From Ophiosphaerella korrae (taxonomy: Eukaryota; Ascomycota; Dothideomycetes; Pleosporales; Phaeosphaeriaceae), in NCBI GenBank assembly GCA_028456385.1, contig JALNQF010000672.1, positions 1-17,291 on the forward strand: a DNA stretch of 17,291 nt. The letters are read 5' to 3'. Shown here piece by piece: positions 1 to 8,899 of the stretch. The notes under the pieces were generated by a model that was given only the letters and a program-made list of their open reading frames with translations, was not told the DNA's origin and did not search any database. The translations under genes and the position numbers were made by a program. The number at the start of each line of letters is the position of its first letter. Within the stretch, counting starts at the first letter, position 1.

Positions 1-339
1 ACCTAGTACTTACTTAGATAGCTTTATCTACTATTTACTCTTTTTAGTTAATTATTAAAACTACCTTATTAAGTTATCTTGCGTGAAGTCTACCTTATAT
101 AGAGTTAATTAGAAAAACTAGAACCTCTTATTTAATAACTATAAAAACGTACGTAGATCTAAGCCTATATATTAGTAGTGTTTAATAGTAGATAAGAAGG
201 TACTATATAAAATAGTAGCTTTAATAGTAACTTATTAAGAGAGAATAAGTACTTCTATAAGTACTAGTAGGGCGCTAGGCTAAAAAGTAAGAGTAGAAGA
301 GTAACGCGTAACTCCTAAGATTCTAGAATAATATAAGAA

Positions 340-1110
340 GTTTAGCTACTTATTTATAGAAGAGATAGATATACTAGTATTACTAAAGTACTAACCCTAA
401 GACTATATAATTAAGTTATAGAAAAGAAAAGAGCTACTTTTTAGACCTATTTACTAATTAATAGAGAGTAAATTAGTAACATTTTAAAAAAGACTAAACT
501 ATGACCTAAAAAAAGGATATATATAAGAATCCTTATTATTAGTAAGATTTCTAATTCTCTTTATACTAAAGAAGAAAGGACTACTAAAGATATACGTAAA
601 GTACTAAAAACTAAATAATATTATAGTAAAGGACTAATACTTACTACTAAATATAGATAAGCTCTAAGATAAGCTAAGTAGAGTAAAGATTTTTATAAAG
701 CTAGACCTAAAGGATAGATACTACCTAATATAAATTAAGGTAGGTAAAGAGTAGAAGATAGCGTTCTAAACACGCTATAGATATTATAAGTATATAGTAA
801 TACCCTTTAGACTAATAAATATACTAGTAACGTTCTAAAGACTAATTAATAATATATTATAAGAATACTTAGATAAGTTTATTATAGCGTACCTAGACGA
901 TATACTAATATATTCTAAAGAAGAAGGTAAGTACGTAGAGTAAGTAATAATAGTACTATAGTACTTAGACTAATATAACCTACAACTAAAGCTAGAGAAG
1001 TGCGAATAGTATAAGATAGAAGTAGAGTTTCTAAGATATACAATAAGTATTAACAAAGTTAAGATAAGCTAAAAAAAGATTAAAGTAGTAAAAGAATAAA
1101 AGGAACCTAA
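340..1110 (+). pseudogene. pol: Element D reverse transcriptase domain (degraded)
   Basis: Degraded Ty3/Gypsy reverse transcriptase, the enzyme that copies element RNA into cDNA. The reading frame runs through the N-terminal segment (a DYIIKL-like start near 401), a FILKKKG-like fingers segment near 560, KIFIKLDLKDRY near 690-725, and the catalytic box YLDDILIYSK at 890-919. Both catalytic aspartates of YLDD (890-901) are intact. In-frame TAG/TAA codons fall where the family has Gln, Trp or Arg-context residues, so no full-length protein could be made. Bases 1-340 are probably the preceding protease or linker region; no protease motif could be identified in them. Confidence 0.9.
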
Positions 1111-1289
1111 GATAGTTAAAGACGTATAATTATTCTTAGAATTTATTAACTTTAACTAATACTTTATAGAAAGATTTTCTAAAAAGGTACTACTACTTAC
1201 AAAGCTTATAAAGAAAGATATAATATAAAAATAAAGAATAGAGTAGAAATAAGCTTATAAGGAGCTTAAGTAAGCTTATATTATACTAC

Positions 1290-1700
1290 TAGTTCAAAAG
1301 TAATTTTATAGTAACAAGACCTTAGTTATTAAGATAGATATATTAAACCTAGCTTATAGAGTAATAGCGCTATAAAAGTACAAGAGAAAATAGTATCTAC
1401 TTATATACTATTTAGGGAAGTTTATAGAATAAGAGGAAAGATACAACGTATATAATAAAGAGCTACTAGTAATAGTTAATATACTTAAATATTAGAGAGC
1501 GTATACTAAAAGTATAGTAGAAGTAATTATTAAGATAGATTATAAGAACTTAATATACTTTATAACAAGTAAGAAGTTAAAGGATAAGTAGATATAATAG
1601 TTAGAACTACTAAGATAGTACAAATTTAAGATCTAGTACGTACTAAGTAAAGAAAATAGCTAAGTAGACGCGCTTAGCTAAAGATATAATATTATAGGAA
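1290..1700 (+). pseudogene. pol: Element D RNase H domain (degraded)
   Basis: Degraded RNase H domain, which removes the RNA strand during reverse transcription. It follows the RT domain directly. The first catalytic aspartate lies in the stretch reading VIKIDILNLAYRVIAL (Asp codon 1337-1339), which matches the family's ETDASxxAIGAVL box with RIP substitutions and a TAA in place of Gln. A further conserved block, YNKELL-like, is seen near 1450-1470. Domain ends are approximate because stops interrupt the frame. Confidence 0.75.
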
Positions 1701-1829
1701 AGAGATAAGTAGTAGAAGAAGCTATACTCTAAGATAATAGATAAAGATACCTAGTATTAAACATACAACTAGTAGAAGAACAAGAAATTAATAACTTAGT
1801 TAAGATTATAAACAAGGTTCTAGAAGAAT

Positions 1830-2640
1830 TATAAGAGGTAATTATATAATAATACTATAACAACTTAGTATATAAGTACCTAAAGATCGCATAAACTATA
1901 AAACTAATCTAAAAGAATTATAGATTTAGTAAGATAAAAGAGAAAGTAACGTAGTTTATTAAAGAATACGTAGATTACTAGAAGAATAAGTACGAGATAT
2001 ATACACTATATAGAGAAATATAAGTAATTAAGATACTAGAAGAACTATAGATAGATATTATAATAGACTTTATTATAGAACTACTAATATTAAAGGACCT
2101 AGTTATAGGAATAGAATATAATATAATAATAGTAATCGTAGACTAATTTATAAAATACGCTAAGATAGAGAAATTCTAAAGTAACTATATAGTAGATTAG
2201 CTAGGACACGTACTACTAGACGTACTAATACAAAGATATAAGATACTAAAGAGTATTATTAGCGATAGAGATAAGCTTTTTACGTCTAATTACTAGATAA
2301 CGCTACTTGTAGTAATAAGGATAAAAAGGAAGCTATTAATAGCCTATTATCTATAGATAGATAGATAGAGTAGACTAATAGAACGTTAAAGATATACTTA
2401 AGGATTTATAGTAACTAGAAGTAGAATAATTAAGTATTACTATTACTTATAGTATAGTTAGCTTATAATAACAAGTACTTAGAGGTAATAAGTAAAATAC
2501 TATATTTTATAAACTATAGAATACACCCTAATTTATTTAAGAGAATACTACTAAGACCTAAGATAGAGGTAGTACTAGTTAGAGTTAAGGATATATAAGA
2601 ACTCTATAATAAGATAAGATAAAAACTAAAAGAAGCTTAG
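1830..2640 (+). pseudogene. pol: Element D integrase, zinc-binding and catalytic core (degraded)
   Basis: Degraded retroviral-type integrase, which inserts the cDNA into the genome. The end of the HHCC zinc-binding part is visible as a KNKYE stretch near 1980-1995. The catalytic core has all three acidic codons: Asp in IIIDFI (2066-2068), Asp in IISDRDKLFTS (near 2260), and Glu in the LIER stretch (2381-2383) after an AYY..ID box. A conserved LAYNN motif follows near 2460-2475. The DDE triad codons survived, but several TAG/TAA stops interrupt the frame. Bases 1700-1830 are an RNase H-integrase linker with no recognisable motif. Confidence 0.85.
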
Positions 2641-2984
2641 AAATAAAGTATTTTATATATTAATTAAAAATAAAAAATAGTACTTTAGCTAAAAGAAGAG
2701 GATAAAGCGTATCTTTATACAAAGAATCTATAGATAAAGTAACTAAGTAAAGGACTAGACTATATTAAGGTTAGACTATTTTTAGTTAAGGAAGATAATA
2801 GGCTAGTTCCAAAAACGCTAGAACTACCTAAAGATACTAAAGTATACTCTAAGTTCTATATAAGCTTACTAGAACTAGCTAAGCTAAAAATACTAGTATA
2901 GCGACAATTCTAATATTAGAAGAAAGAGGACAATAAGTTTAAAGTTAAAGACCTATAGGGATATTAAGAAATAAGACGTAACAC

Positions 2985-3105
2985 CTTTTAAAGTACATAG
3001 TTTCTCTAAAAGTAGCTAGTAAAATAGAAAGGCTACTTAGTAAGTAAAAATATATAGGAACCTAAAGCTAATCTATAGAATTGTTAGTAGATACTTAAGA
3101 AAGTA
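2985..3105 (+). pseudogene. pol: Element D C-terminal chromodomain (degraded)
   Basis: The C-terminal end of pol reads LVK-stop-KGY at 3016-3036, then SKN-I-stop-EP, then NL-stop-NC. With stops at the expected Trp positions, this is the conserved core of a chromodomain (pattern LVKWKGY...TWEP..NL). Such domains in chromovirus integrases bind histone marks and steer insertion towards particular chromatin. The assignment rests on this short but characteristic block. The frame trails off after about 3105. Confidence 0.75.
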
Positions 3106-3301
3106 AGAAACAAGTACTATATACTAAGATACATAGGATATACAAAGCTATAGCTAAGATATAATAGATATATTAGTAGAAGAAAGTTCTATAATAAACT
3201 TAACTATATAGAGCCTATAAAGTGCCTTTAGTTATAATAAATTTATCTAATAAGCTAATAGTAGACTAGATAGTAGGAGAGGAAGTAATATTAATAGTAG
3301 T

Positions 3302-3306
3302 AGTAG
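3302..3306. repeat. Left target-site duplication of element A (AGTAG)
   Basis: AGTAG directly precedes the TG that opens element A's left LTR. An identical AGTAG at 15953-15957 directly follows the CA that ends the right LTR. Five-base duplications are typical of Ty3/Gypsy integration. The site lies in a short TAG-repeat run, so a chance match is somewhat more likely than usual. Confidence 0.85.
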
Positions 3307-3736
3307 TGTAATAGGGTATTACTAGAGTCGACTTCCTAATACCTAAAAGGTATTAGTAGATTAAGAGTTAATAGTAAAGGTTTATATAGTAATCTATAAT
3401 AGACTATAAATAATAGAAGATATTTTGCAACTATCTTGTATTAGCGTTCTATAGTTAAAGGATTAAATTACTAATACTATCCTAATAATACGTATTACTA
3501 CTAACTATATACTTGTATAATCTATTAATCTATAGTTACTAAGATTAATAGATTATAGATTACTTTAATCTATAATCTATTAATGCTAAGAGTCTATAGA
3601 TTATAGATCTTCTTAGGTGTCCTAATTATGTATAGCTTCCTAATTAAGGTTGTTACCTCGCTTGTCCTATACTTCGTTAGTATCTAAGTTAGGACTAATT
3701 AGTTCTATCTTAATTTCTCTTGTTACGTCTATAATA
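3307..3736 (-). repeat. Element A left LTR (3' LTR in element sense), 430 bp
   Basis: It opens with TGTAATAGGG and closes with ATAATA, the RIP-altered form of the GTAACA that ends the partner LTR at 15523-15952. The two copies have the same length and differ almost only by transitions. It carries an AT-rich hairpin (3544-3562 with 3566-3584), set in a group of four alternating copies of the same motif between about 3516 and 3608. Adjacent on the right is the polypurine tract (element sense). Confidence 0.92.
3544..3584. repeat. LTR hairpin: 19-bp perfect arms, 3-base spacer
   Basis: ATTAATAGATTATAGATTA at 3544-3562 is the exact reverse complement of 3566-3584, with CTT between them. Equivalent structures occur at the same place in the other LTRs: 4371-4385/4389-4403 (C), 4762-4776/4780-4794 (B left), 11347-11361/11365-11379 (B right) and 15760-15778/15782-15800 (A right). 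Arms elsewhere are 15-19 bp with a few transitions. Confidence 0.9.
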
Positions 3737-3760
3737 CTATTTCTCTCTCTAGATAGGTCC
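3737..3760 (-). promoter_or_regulatory. Polypurine tract of element A
   Basis: On the - strand the bases before the 3' LTR are purine-rich (a GAGAGAGAAATAG-like run), shown as a CT-rich stretch on the + strand. Such a tract primes second-strand cDNA synthesis. B has the matching tract at its own LTR edge, which supports the boundary. Confidence 0.7.
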
Positions 3761-3802
3761 TAGTTTTCTTATCTTAGAGCTAAGGTTATTAATCTACTTT
3801 CT

Positions 3803-4108
3803 TTGTTAATTTATAGTTCTTTATTACTCCCTATAGTTATTTTATTAATATATTGTTACTATCTTCTTACTAATTACGTATTGCGTAATAGTATTAAGAT
3901 ATTTCTTTATTCTTGTTATACTTCTCCTAAGTTAAACCCTAAGTCTCTTCTTTATCTTATTTCTATAAACAATAGTAGGGCTTATAAAGTGTGTATTTAT
4001 ACGAATATACGTAGTTCTTATAATATATCTAGTATTTCTCTTTCTAAGTATACGTTTATTATACTTATTCTTATATCTAAGCTTAATAATAATAGAGAAA
4101 GCTATTAA
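3803..4108 (+). other. Stop-free frame of 101 codons, antisense to element A
   Basis: This is the longest open frame in the window. It starts with ATG and ends with TAA. The predicted product is rich in Leu, Ile, Ser, Asn and Tyr, with a hydrophobic N-terminal third (LLLPIVILLIY) that could be a membrane segment and a polar C-terminal part ending in SKLNNNRESY. I recognise no family. It is antisense to element A's gag-pol, in the segment between pol and the 3' LTR. B carries a homologue at 5092-5322. Additional ORFs, some antisense, are known in this position in some plant Ty3/Gypsy elements. Strong base bias could equally give a chance open frame, and a sense frame through the same DNA has only scattered stops. 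Confidence 0.3.
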
Positions 4109-4130
4109 CTAGACTTAAGAGATATTGTAG

Positions 4131-4524
4131 TGTATTACTAGTTTACTAAGGTTGACTTCCTAATAGTTAAAGGTATTAGTAGATTATAAGTTAGTAATAA
4201 GAATTCGTGTTATAATCTACAATAGGCTATAAGTAATAAAGGATATTTTGCAACTATCTTAGTATTACTACTCGTAGTTAATAATTAAATTACTAATACT
4301 ATTCTAATAATACGTATTATTACTAACTATATACTTGTTATAATCTATTAATCTATATTTACTAAGACTAATAGATTGTAGATTACTCTAATCTATAATC
4401 TATCTATACTAAGAGTTTATAGATCGTAGATTACCCTAGGTATCCTAATTATATATAGTTTTCTAATTAAGTTTATATTCTTTAAGGTTATATAAGTCTA
4501 AGTCTATTATTATAAGACTAATTA
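4131..4524 (-). mobile_element. Partial LTR C, truncated at its right end by element B
   Basis: This is an LTR of the A type. The first 30 bases align gaplessly with A's LTR start, ending in GGTTGACTTCC, and homology continues to the block ending GACTAATTA. About 35 bases of the LTR end are missing because B begins at 4525. It contains the conserved hairpin at 4371-4403. Orientation is taken from A's LTR. It could have been a solo LTR or one end of a full element; the rest is not in the window. Confidence 0.8.
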
Positions 4525-4950
4525 TATTACTAGTCTCTTGTCGTCGACTATAGGTACCTGTCTAGGAGTTAGTAGATTAAGAGATAATAGTAAAGGTTTG
4601 TATTAGGATCTATAATAACTATAAATAGTAGAAGATATTTTGTAACTGTCTTGTACTAGCGTTCTGTAGTTAAAGGATTAAATTACTAATACTATCCTAA
4701 TAATATATATTCTACTATCTATATACTTAATATAATCTATAATCTATAGTTACTAAGACTAATAGATTATAGATTACTCTAATCTATAATCTATAGGTAC
4801 TAAGAGTTAATAGATTATAGATTACCCTAGGTATCCTAGTTATATGTAGTTTCTAAATCTAGGTCGCTACCCTACTTATCTTATACTTTATTAGCACCTA
4901 AGTTAGGATTAATTAGTTCTATCTTAATTTCTTCTATTATACCTGTAATA
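4525..4950 (-). repeat. Element B left LTR (3' LTR in element sense), 426 bp
   Basis: It runs from TATTACTAGTC (RIP form of TGTTACTAG) to CCTGTAATA. The partner at 11110-11535 has the same length, and the differences I could see are transitions. Hairpin arms are at 4762-4776 and 4780-4794. It resembles the A LTR but differs at its start, where it has GTCGACTATAGGTACC, so it belongs to a separate subfamily. Confidence 0.9.
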
Positions 4951-4968
4951 CTATCTCCTCCTCTAGGT
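4951..4968 (-). promoter_or_regulatory. Polypurine tract of element B
   Basis: On the - strand a CCTAGAGGAGGAGATAG run lies directly against the 3' LTR. It is the expected primer site for second-strand synthesis and fixes the LTR edge at 4950. Confidence 0.8.
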
Positions 4969-5091
4969 AGGTCCTCGTTTATCTACCCTAGGGCTAAAGT
5001 TATTAATCTAGTTTCTTTATTAATATAGAGTTCTTTATCCTCTCTTATACCTATTTTATCTATACACTATTACTATCTTCTTGCTAATTAT

Positions 5092-5322
5092 ATGTTACGT
5101 AATAGTATTAAAATATTTCTTTACTCTTATTGCGCTTCTCCTAAATTAAACCCTAAGTCTCTTCTTTATATTATTTCTACAAACAATAGTAGGGCTTATA
5201 AAGCGTATATTTGTACAAATATACGTAGTTCTTATAACGTATCTAGTGTTTCTCTTTCTAAGTATATGTTTATTATACTTATTCTTACGTCTAGGCTTAA
5301 TAATAATAGGGAAAGCTATTAA
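5092..5322 (+). other. Stop-free frame of 76 codons, antisense to element B
   Basis: ATG-started frame homologous to the frame at 3803-4108 in element A. The shared part ends identically in NNNRESY followed by TAA, with conserved blocks such as SPKLNPKSLLY and NNSRAYK. Differences between the two are explained by transitions. B lacks the hydrophobic N-terminal extension because stops lie upstream of its ATG. It is antisense to gag-pol and sits just inside the 3' LTR. No family is recognised. Persistence of an open frame in two heavily RIP-mutated copies is suggestive but not proof of coding. Confidence 0.3.
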
Positions 5323-5627
5323 CTAGACTTAAGAGAAATTACTATCTTAAATTATAGAGGCTAAAGCTAAGCGTAAGTATATTTAGGAGCTTACGTAGAG
5401 TAAGCTAGTAGAGAATTAAGCTTGTCTCTCTCGTCTTTATAAGATAAAGGCCTTAAATAATAAGAAATTAGCTAAATAGTTAGTAGCTCTAGAAGCTAAG
5501 TTAGACTTAGATAAGGCGTTTATTGTAGTAGGTTATATATTAGACGTTCTTATCGCCTCTCTATTTATTATTAGTAATATTAGTTCTCTTAGTTCGCTAC
5601 TAAGCGTTCTAGAGGGTTTTAATTTTA

Positions 5628-5777
5628 GAACTCTTCTAGTTTCTTAGAGTAATTAAGATTGTTCTCTAGTTCCTATGTTTTTTCCTATAGTTATCCTTTC
5701 TTATCTATACCTATCTATTCTATTAAGTAGTAGTTCCTACTATTATAGAACTAGTGTACTAGGATTTCTTTAACTTC
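5628..5777 (-). pseudogene. pol: Element B C-terminal chromodomain (degraded)
   Basis: The - strand reads EVKEIL, then about ten residues later NYYLIE-stop-IG, then EKT-stop-ELENNLN and KKLEEF. With Trp at the stops this is the chromodomain layout (E-V-E-x-I-L, YLVxWxGY, TWE, NL). It ends pol, follows the integrase C-terminal segment, and identifies B as a chromovirus. The same domain in element A is missing. Confidence 0.8.
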
Positions 5778-5849
5778 CTATTTTTCTTGTTCTCTATATA
5801 TATCTACTTTGTATACTAGTAGTTCTATATTTTATAGTGCTGTTTTAAG

Positions 5850-7020
5850 TAGCGCTACGTAGAAGGTTAGGTATATCCTTATCTTATTTAGTAGTTTTAA
5901 CTTAAATATAACTAGTATAATTTCTTTCTTAATTTTGTATAGTCCTATTTTAACGTAGTCTAGTTTTAAACTAGGTCGTTTACTCTTAATATTCTTTCGT
6001 ACTAACTATACTTTTTCTCTCTCTCTAAATTAGGGTCCCTATTTATATTTCTTATTGTAGTATTTTATTATTTAATCGTGTAGGAATTCTATATTCTATC
6101 TTAGTTGATTATATATATCCTTAAGTCTATTAGTAAAGTTTTCTCTTCTTAAGGACTAAGATATTTAATTTCTTAGTATCTAGTATATATTAGGTTCAAA
6201 TCTATAGTTTACAAAGAAGAGTAATACTCTTATTACTACGTTCTTTGCGCTATTATATACTAACTGTGCTATAGGTAGTAACTATACCTTATTATTCTAG
6301 TTATAGTTAAGGTAGTATCTTAAGTACTATTCTACTATTTAATTTATTCGTTCTAATTATCTATCTATCTATAGGTAGTATACTATAGATATTACGTGTC
6401 TAATTCTTAATTACGCTGTTATTATTTCCTATAATTTCGATATAAATCTTATATCTCTATCTATAATAATTTTATCTAGTAGTCTATATTAACTAATTAT
6501 AGTTCCTAGAACCTAGTATATAGTAACCTCTATCCTACTTTTCTCTTTATATAGTCTAAAATATAAATATTTTATAAGTTTGTCTACTATTATTAGGATT
6601 CTATTGTATTTAATTCCTAATATTAGGTCTTTTAACTTTAGTAATTTTGTAATAAAGTCTATTATAATAACTCCCTATAGTTATTCTAGTACTTCTACTA
6701 GTTATAACATTTTATATAGTATATATCTACTATACTTATTTTTTTAGTATTCTATATAGTCTTGTAGTACTTCTATTACTAGTTATCTTACTTTTAGGAT
6801 ATAGTAGTCTTATAGTAACCTATTAAAGGTTTTATTAATTCCTTAATAACTATATACTAGTAATTTGTAGAATTATTGTATAAATTCTCTTTAGATTTTT
6901 CTTAGAATATACGTTCTTCTATATACTTGTACAATTCCTTCCTAGATTTTAAGTTTCTCTATTTCTTTAGGTGCTTCTTGCGTTATTTTCTAAATCTATT
7001 TGTCTAGCTCGCTGCTCCTT
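5850..7020 (-). pseudogene. pol: Element B integrase (degraded)
   Basis: Integrase with zinc-binding, catalytic-core and C-terminal parts, read right to left. All three catalytic acidic codons remain: Asp in the IIIDFI block (6657-6659), Asp in IIIDRDIRFIS (6459-6461), and Glu in the LERIN block (6351-6353) after a YY..ID box. The core also shows GIKYNRILIIVDKLIKY near 6560-6620. The C-terminal part contains KLDYVKIGLYKIKKE near 5925-5970, matching the GPY/F-type module of chromoviruses. TAG/TAA stops occur throughout. Confidence 0.85.
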
Positions 7021-7129
7021 CTTTTAAGTGTTGCGGCTATTTTTAGTATATTTAGGATTAGGTGTCTTTCTTCGTTCTTAACTAGAACTATACTAGTTAC
7101 ATTTACTTCTTCTTGTAAATCTAGTCTTC

Positions 7130-7565
7130 TACTAAGGGCGTCTACAAATTAGTTATCTTTCCCTTTTATATATATAATTTCTATATTAAATATTAATAAG
7201 AATTCCTACTATCTTGTATATTGTTGTAATAGTTCCTTATTTATTATAAATCCTATAAGATTCTTATAGTCTATATAGACTTTTGTCTAGTACTTTACTC
7301 TTTGTAAATATACTCTCTATTACTTAAATACTTTATATATTACTAGTATTTCTTTATTGTAAATTAGGTAGTTAAGCTCTACTAGCTTTATTTTCTTAGA
7401 GAAGTATTTAACTAAATATTCTTTTTTAGTCTCTAAGTCTTCCTATATTAGTACTATTCTATAGACTAAGTTAGATGCGTCTATCTTTACTATTACTAGT
7501 AGGTCTAGGTTGTATATTCTAATAACTAGGTTTTCTATAAATTTCTTCTTAATCTTATTAAATGC
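7130..7565 (-). pseudogene. pol: Element B RNase H domain (degraded)
   Basis: The frame reads VKIDASNLVYRIVLI, with the catalytic Asp-Ala-Ser codons at 7473-7481, then KYFSKKIKLVELNYLIYNKE near 7345-7400 and IIYIKGKDN near 7160-7190. These are the standard Ty3/Gypsy RNase H blocks. Stops replace expected Gln residues. The matching region of element A is cut off at 11536 close to this domain's end. Confidence 0.88.
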
Positions 7566-7599
7566 TTTGTCGTATTCTTTAGTCTATTTAAATAGTATA

Positions 7600-8470
7600 T
7601 CTTTCTTTATAAGTTTTGTAATTAGTTCTATATCTTTAGAATATCCTATTATTAACTTTCTATAGAAGTTAGCTAGCCTATAAAATTGTTGTACTTCTTT
7701 TAGGTTTTTTAGTTTTAGCTATTCGTTAATTAACTCGATCTTTTTTAGGTCGATTTTAATTTTTCCTAGTTCTATAATAAATCTAAGGAAGTCTGTTTCT
7801 TTTGTATAGAATTTGTATTTTCTTATTTTAAGGAATATTTTAGCTTTTGCTAATTTTTCTAGTACCTTGTATATATATTGTACGTGTTCTTTTTCTATTT
7901 CTAAGAATATAAGGATATTATCTAAGTATACAAATGTAAATATATCTAAGTACTCTCTTAGTACTATATTAATTCTTTCTTAGAATGCTGCTAGCGTATT
8001 TATTAAGCTAAAGGGCATAACTAGGTACTTGTATAACCTATACTATGTCCTAAATACTATTTTCTATTTATTGCCCTTTTTAATTCTAATCTAGTAGTAG
8101 GCGTTCTAAATATCTAGTTTTGTAAAGATTTTTACTTTTTATAGCCTATCTTATATTACGTTAATTTATAGTAGTAGGTACCTGTTTTTGTTTGTAATTA
8201 TGTTAGTTTTTCTAAAATCTACGTAGGGTCTTTTATTACTTATTTCTTTTTTGTCTACGAATATAAGTCTATATACTACTAAGGATTTAGATTCTCTTAT
8301 CTATCCTTTTTTTATTGCGTTCTAGATAAACGTTTATTTAATTTTAGATTCTTCTTCTATTTTTTAGTAGACTAGGCTCTATCCTAAGTCTTTACCTTCT
8401 TCTAGTTCTATTGCTAAATCCTATAGTTAATATTCTAGGAAGTAATCTTCTAGTTCTATAAGCTATTTTT
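7600..8470 (-). pseudogene. pol: Element B reverse transcriptase (degraded, YLDD changed to YLDN)
   Basis: Reverse transcriptase read right to left: an LAIELEEGK start near 8420, KKG then IRESKS near 8290-8330, RPYVDFRK near 8210-8230, KIFTKLDI near 8110-8135, and the catalytic box at 7914-7928. That box reads YLDNI, so the second catalytic aspartate is asparagine (GAT to AAT, a TpG to TpA change on the coding strand). Element A has the same change. Stops also interrupt the frame, so the enzyme is inactive twice over. Confidence 0.9.
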
Positions 8471-8789
8471 CCTATTTCTTGTATTCTTTAGGGAATTCTC
8501 CTTTACAGGTACTTATATTAGCTTTTAACGTGTCTTTATTGTAGCTAATTTCTCTTATTCTCTAGTTAATATATAGGTTTATTATCTATAACTATAGTAT
8601 ACCTAGTATTATATTCTATTTGTTATTAATTGTTGTTATGTCTATAATTATATTTTTAATTATTATCTCTTTTAGTTTAAGTGTAGAGAAAACTGTCTTG
8701 AACCTAATAGGTTCTTAGAATAGTTTTCCTTTAATTATACTTAGTTATTAGGGGTACTTCTTTGTTATATAACGCATTCCTTATATTTC

Positions 8790-8860
8790 TATAAACTTCT
8801 TAGATATAAAGTTTCTTGTTACTCTACTATTAATTATTAATTATACTTTTCTTCCTTAAT
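8790..8860 (-). pseudogene. pol: Element B aspartic protease active-site region (degraded)
   Basis: The - strand reads LIINSRVTRNFI, matching the LIDSGAT.NFI active site of retrotransposon aspartic proteases that cut the Gag-Pol polyprotein. The Asp-Ser-Gly triplet at 8823-8831 now reads Asn-Ser-Arg, both changes being G to A. Only the active-site block is diagnostic; the domain probably extends some 100 codons around it. Confidence 0.75.
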
Positions 8861-8899
8861 ATATACCTATTTTTGTAATATATAAGCCTCTTATACCTT

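Larger units (their letters stand above)
1..3306 (+). mobile_element. Element D, left part: RIP-degraded Ty3/Gypsy chromovirus
   Basis: This is the internal region of a Ty3/Gypsy LTR retrotransposon on the + strand, cut at its 5' side by the window edge and at 3306 by insertion of element A. Degraded pol domains occur in the order reverse transcriptase, RNase H, integrase, chromodomain, which is the chromovirus order. Stops are frequent and nearly all TAG or TAA where the family has Gln or Trp, as RIP would produce. The + strand is A-rich here and becomes T-rich at 3307, marking the junction. The element resumes at 15953. The last 200 bases (about 3107-3306) are after the chromodomain and no coding frame was recognised there. 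Confidence 0.9.
3737..4130 (-). mobile_element. Element A, 3' internal segment between its LTR and partial LTR C
   Basis: The first 390 bases align without gaps to B's 4951-5340 and correspond to the region downstream of the chromodomain in the element. No gag-pol motif is present. It contains the antisense open frame 3803-4108. At 4131 the sequence switches abruptly to the C LTR, so C inserted here. The five bases before C are TGTAG; the matching copy on C's far side is gone. Confidence 0.85.
4951..5620. other. Element B region between chromodomain and polypurine tract
   Basis: About 670 bases with no recognised gag-pol domain. The left 390 bases match element A. The right part (5357-5620), read on the + strand, gives a frame rich in Lys, Leu, Ala and Glu (e.g. 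ACLSRLYKIKALNNKK) broken by only a few TAG/TAA codons at plausible Gln positions. This could be a coiled-coil-type remnant of the antisense frame, although the - strand frame is similarly open. Which strand coded here, if either, cannot be settled from one copy. Confidence 0.4.

Noticed and set aside
3516..3608. AATCTATAATCTATTA repeats as a CRISPR array
   Set aside because: The copies alternate in orientation, spacers are only a few bases, and the same block recurs in every LTR. The context is eukaryotic.
3803..5322. The two open frames as ordinary host genes
   Set aside because: They lie inside mapped retrotransposon internal regions, are duplicated with the elements, and resemble no known host protein family that I recognise. 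They are kept only as possible antisense element ORFs.
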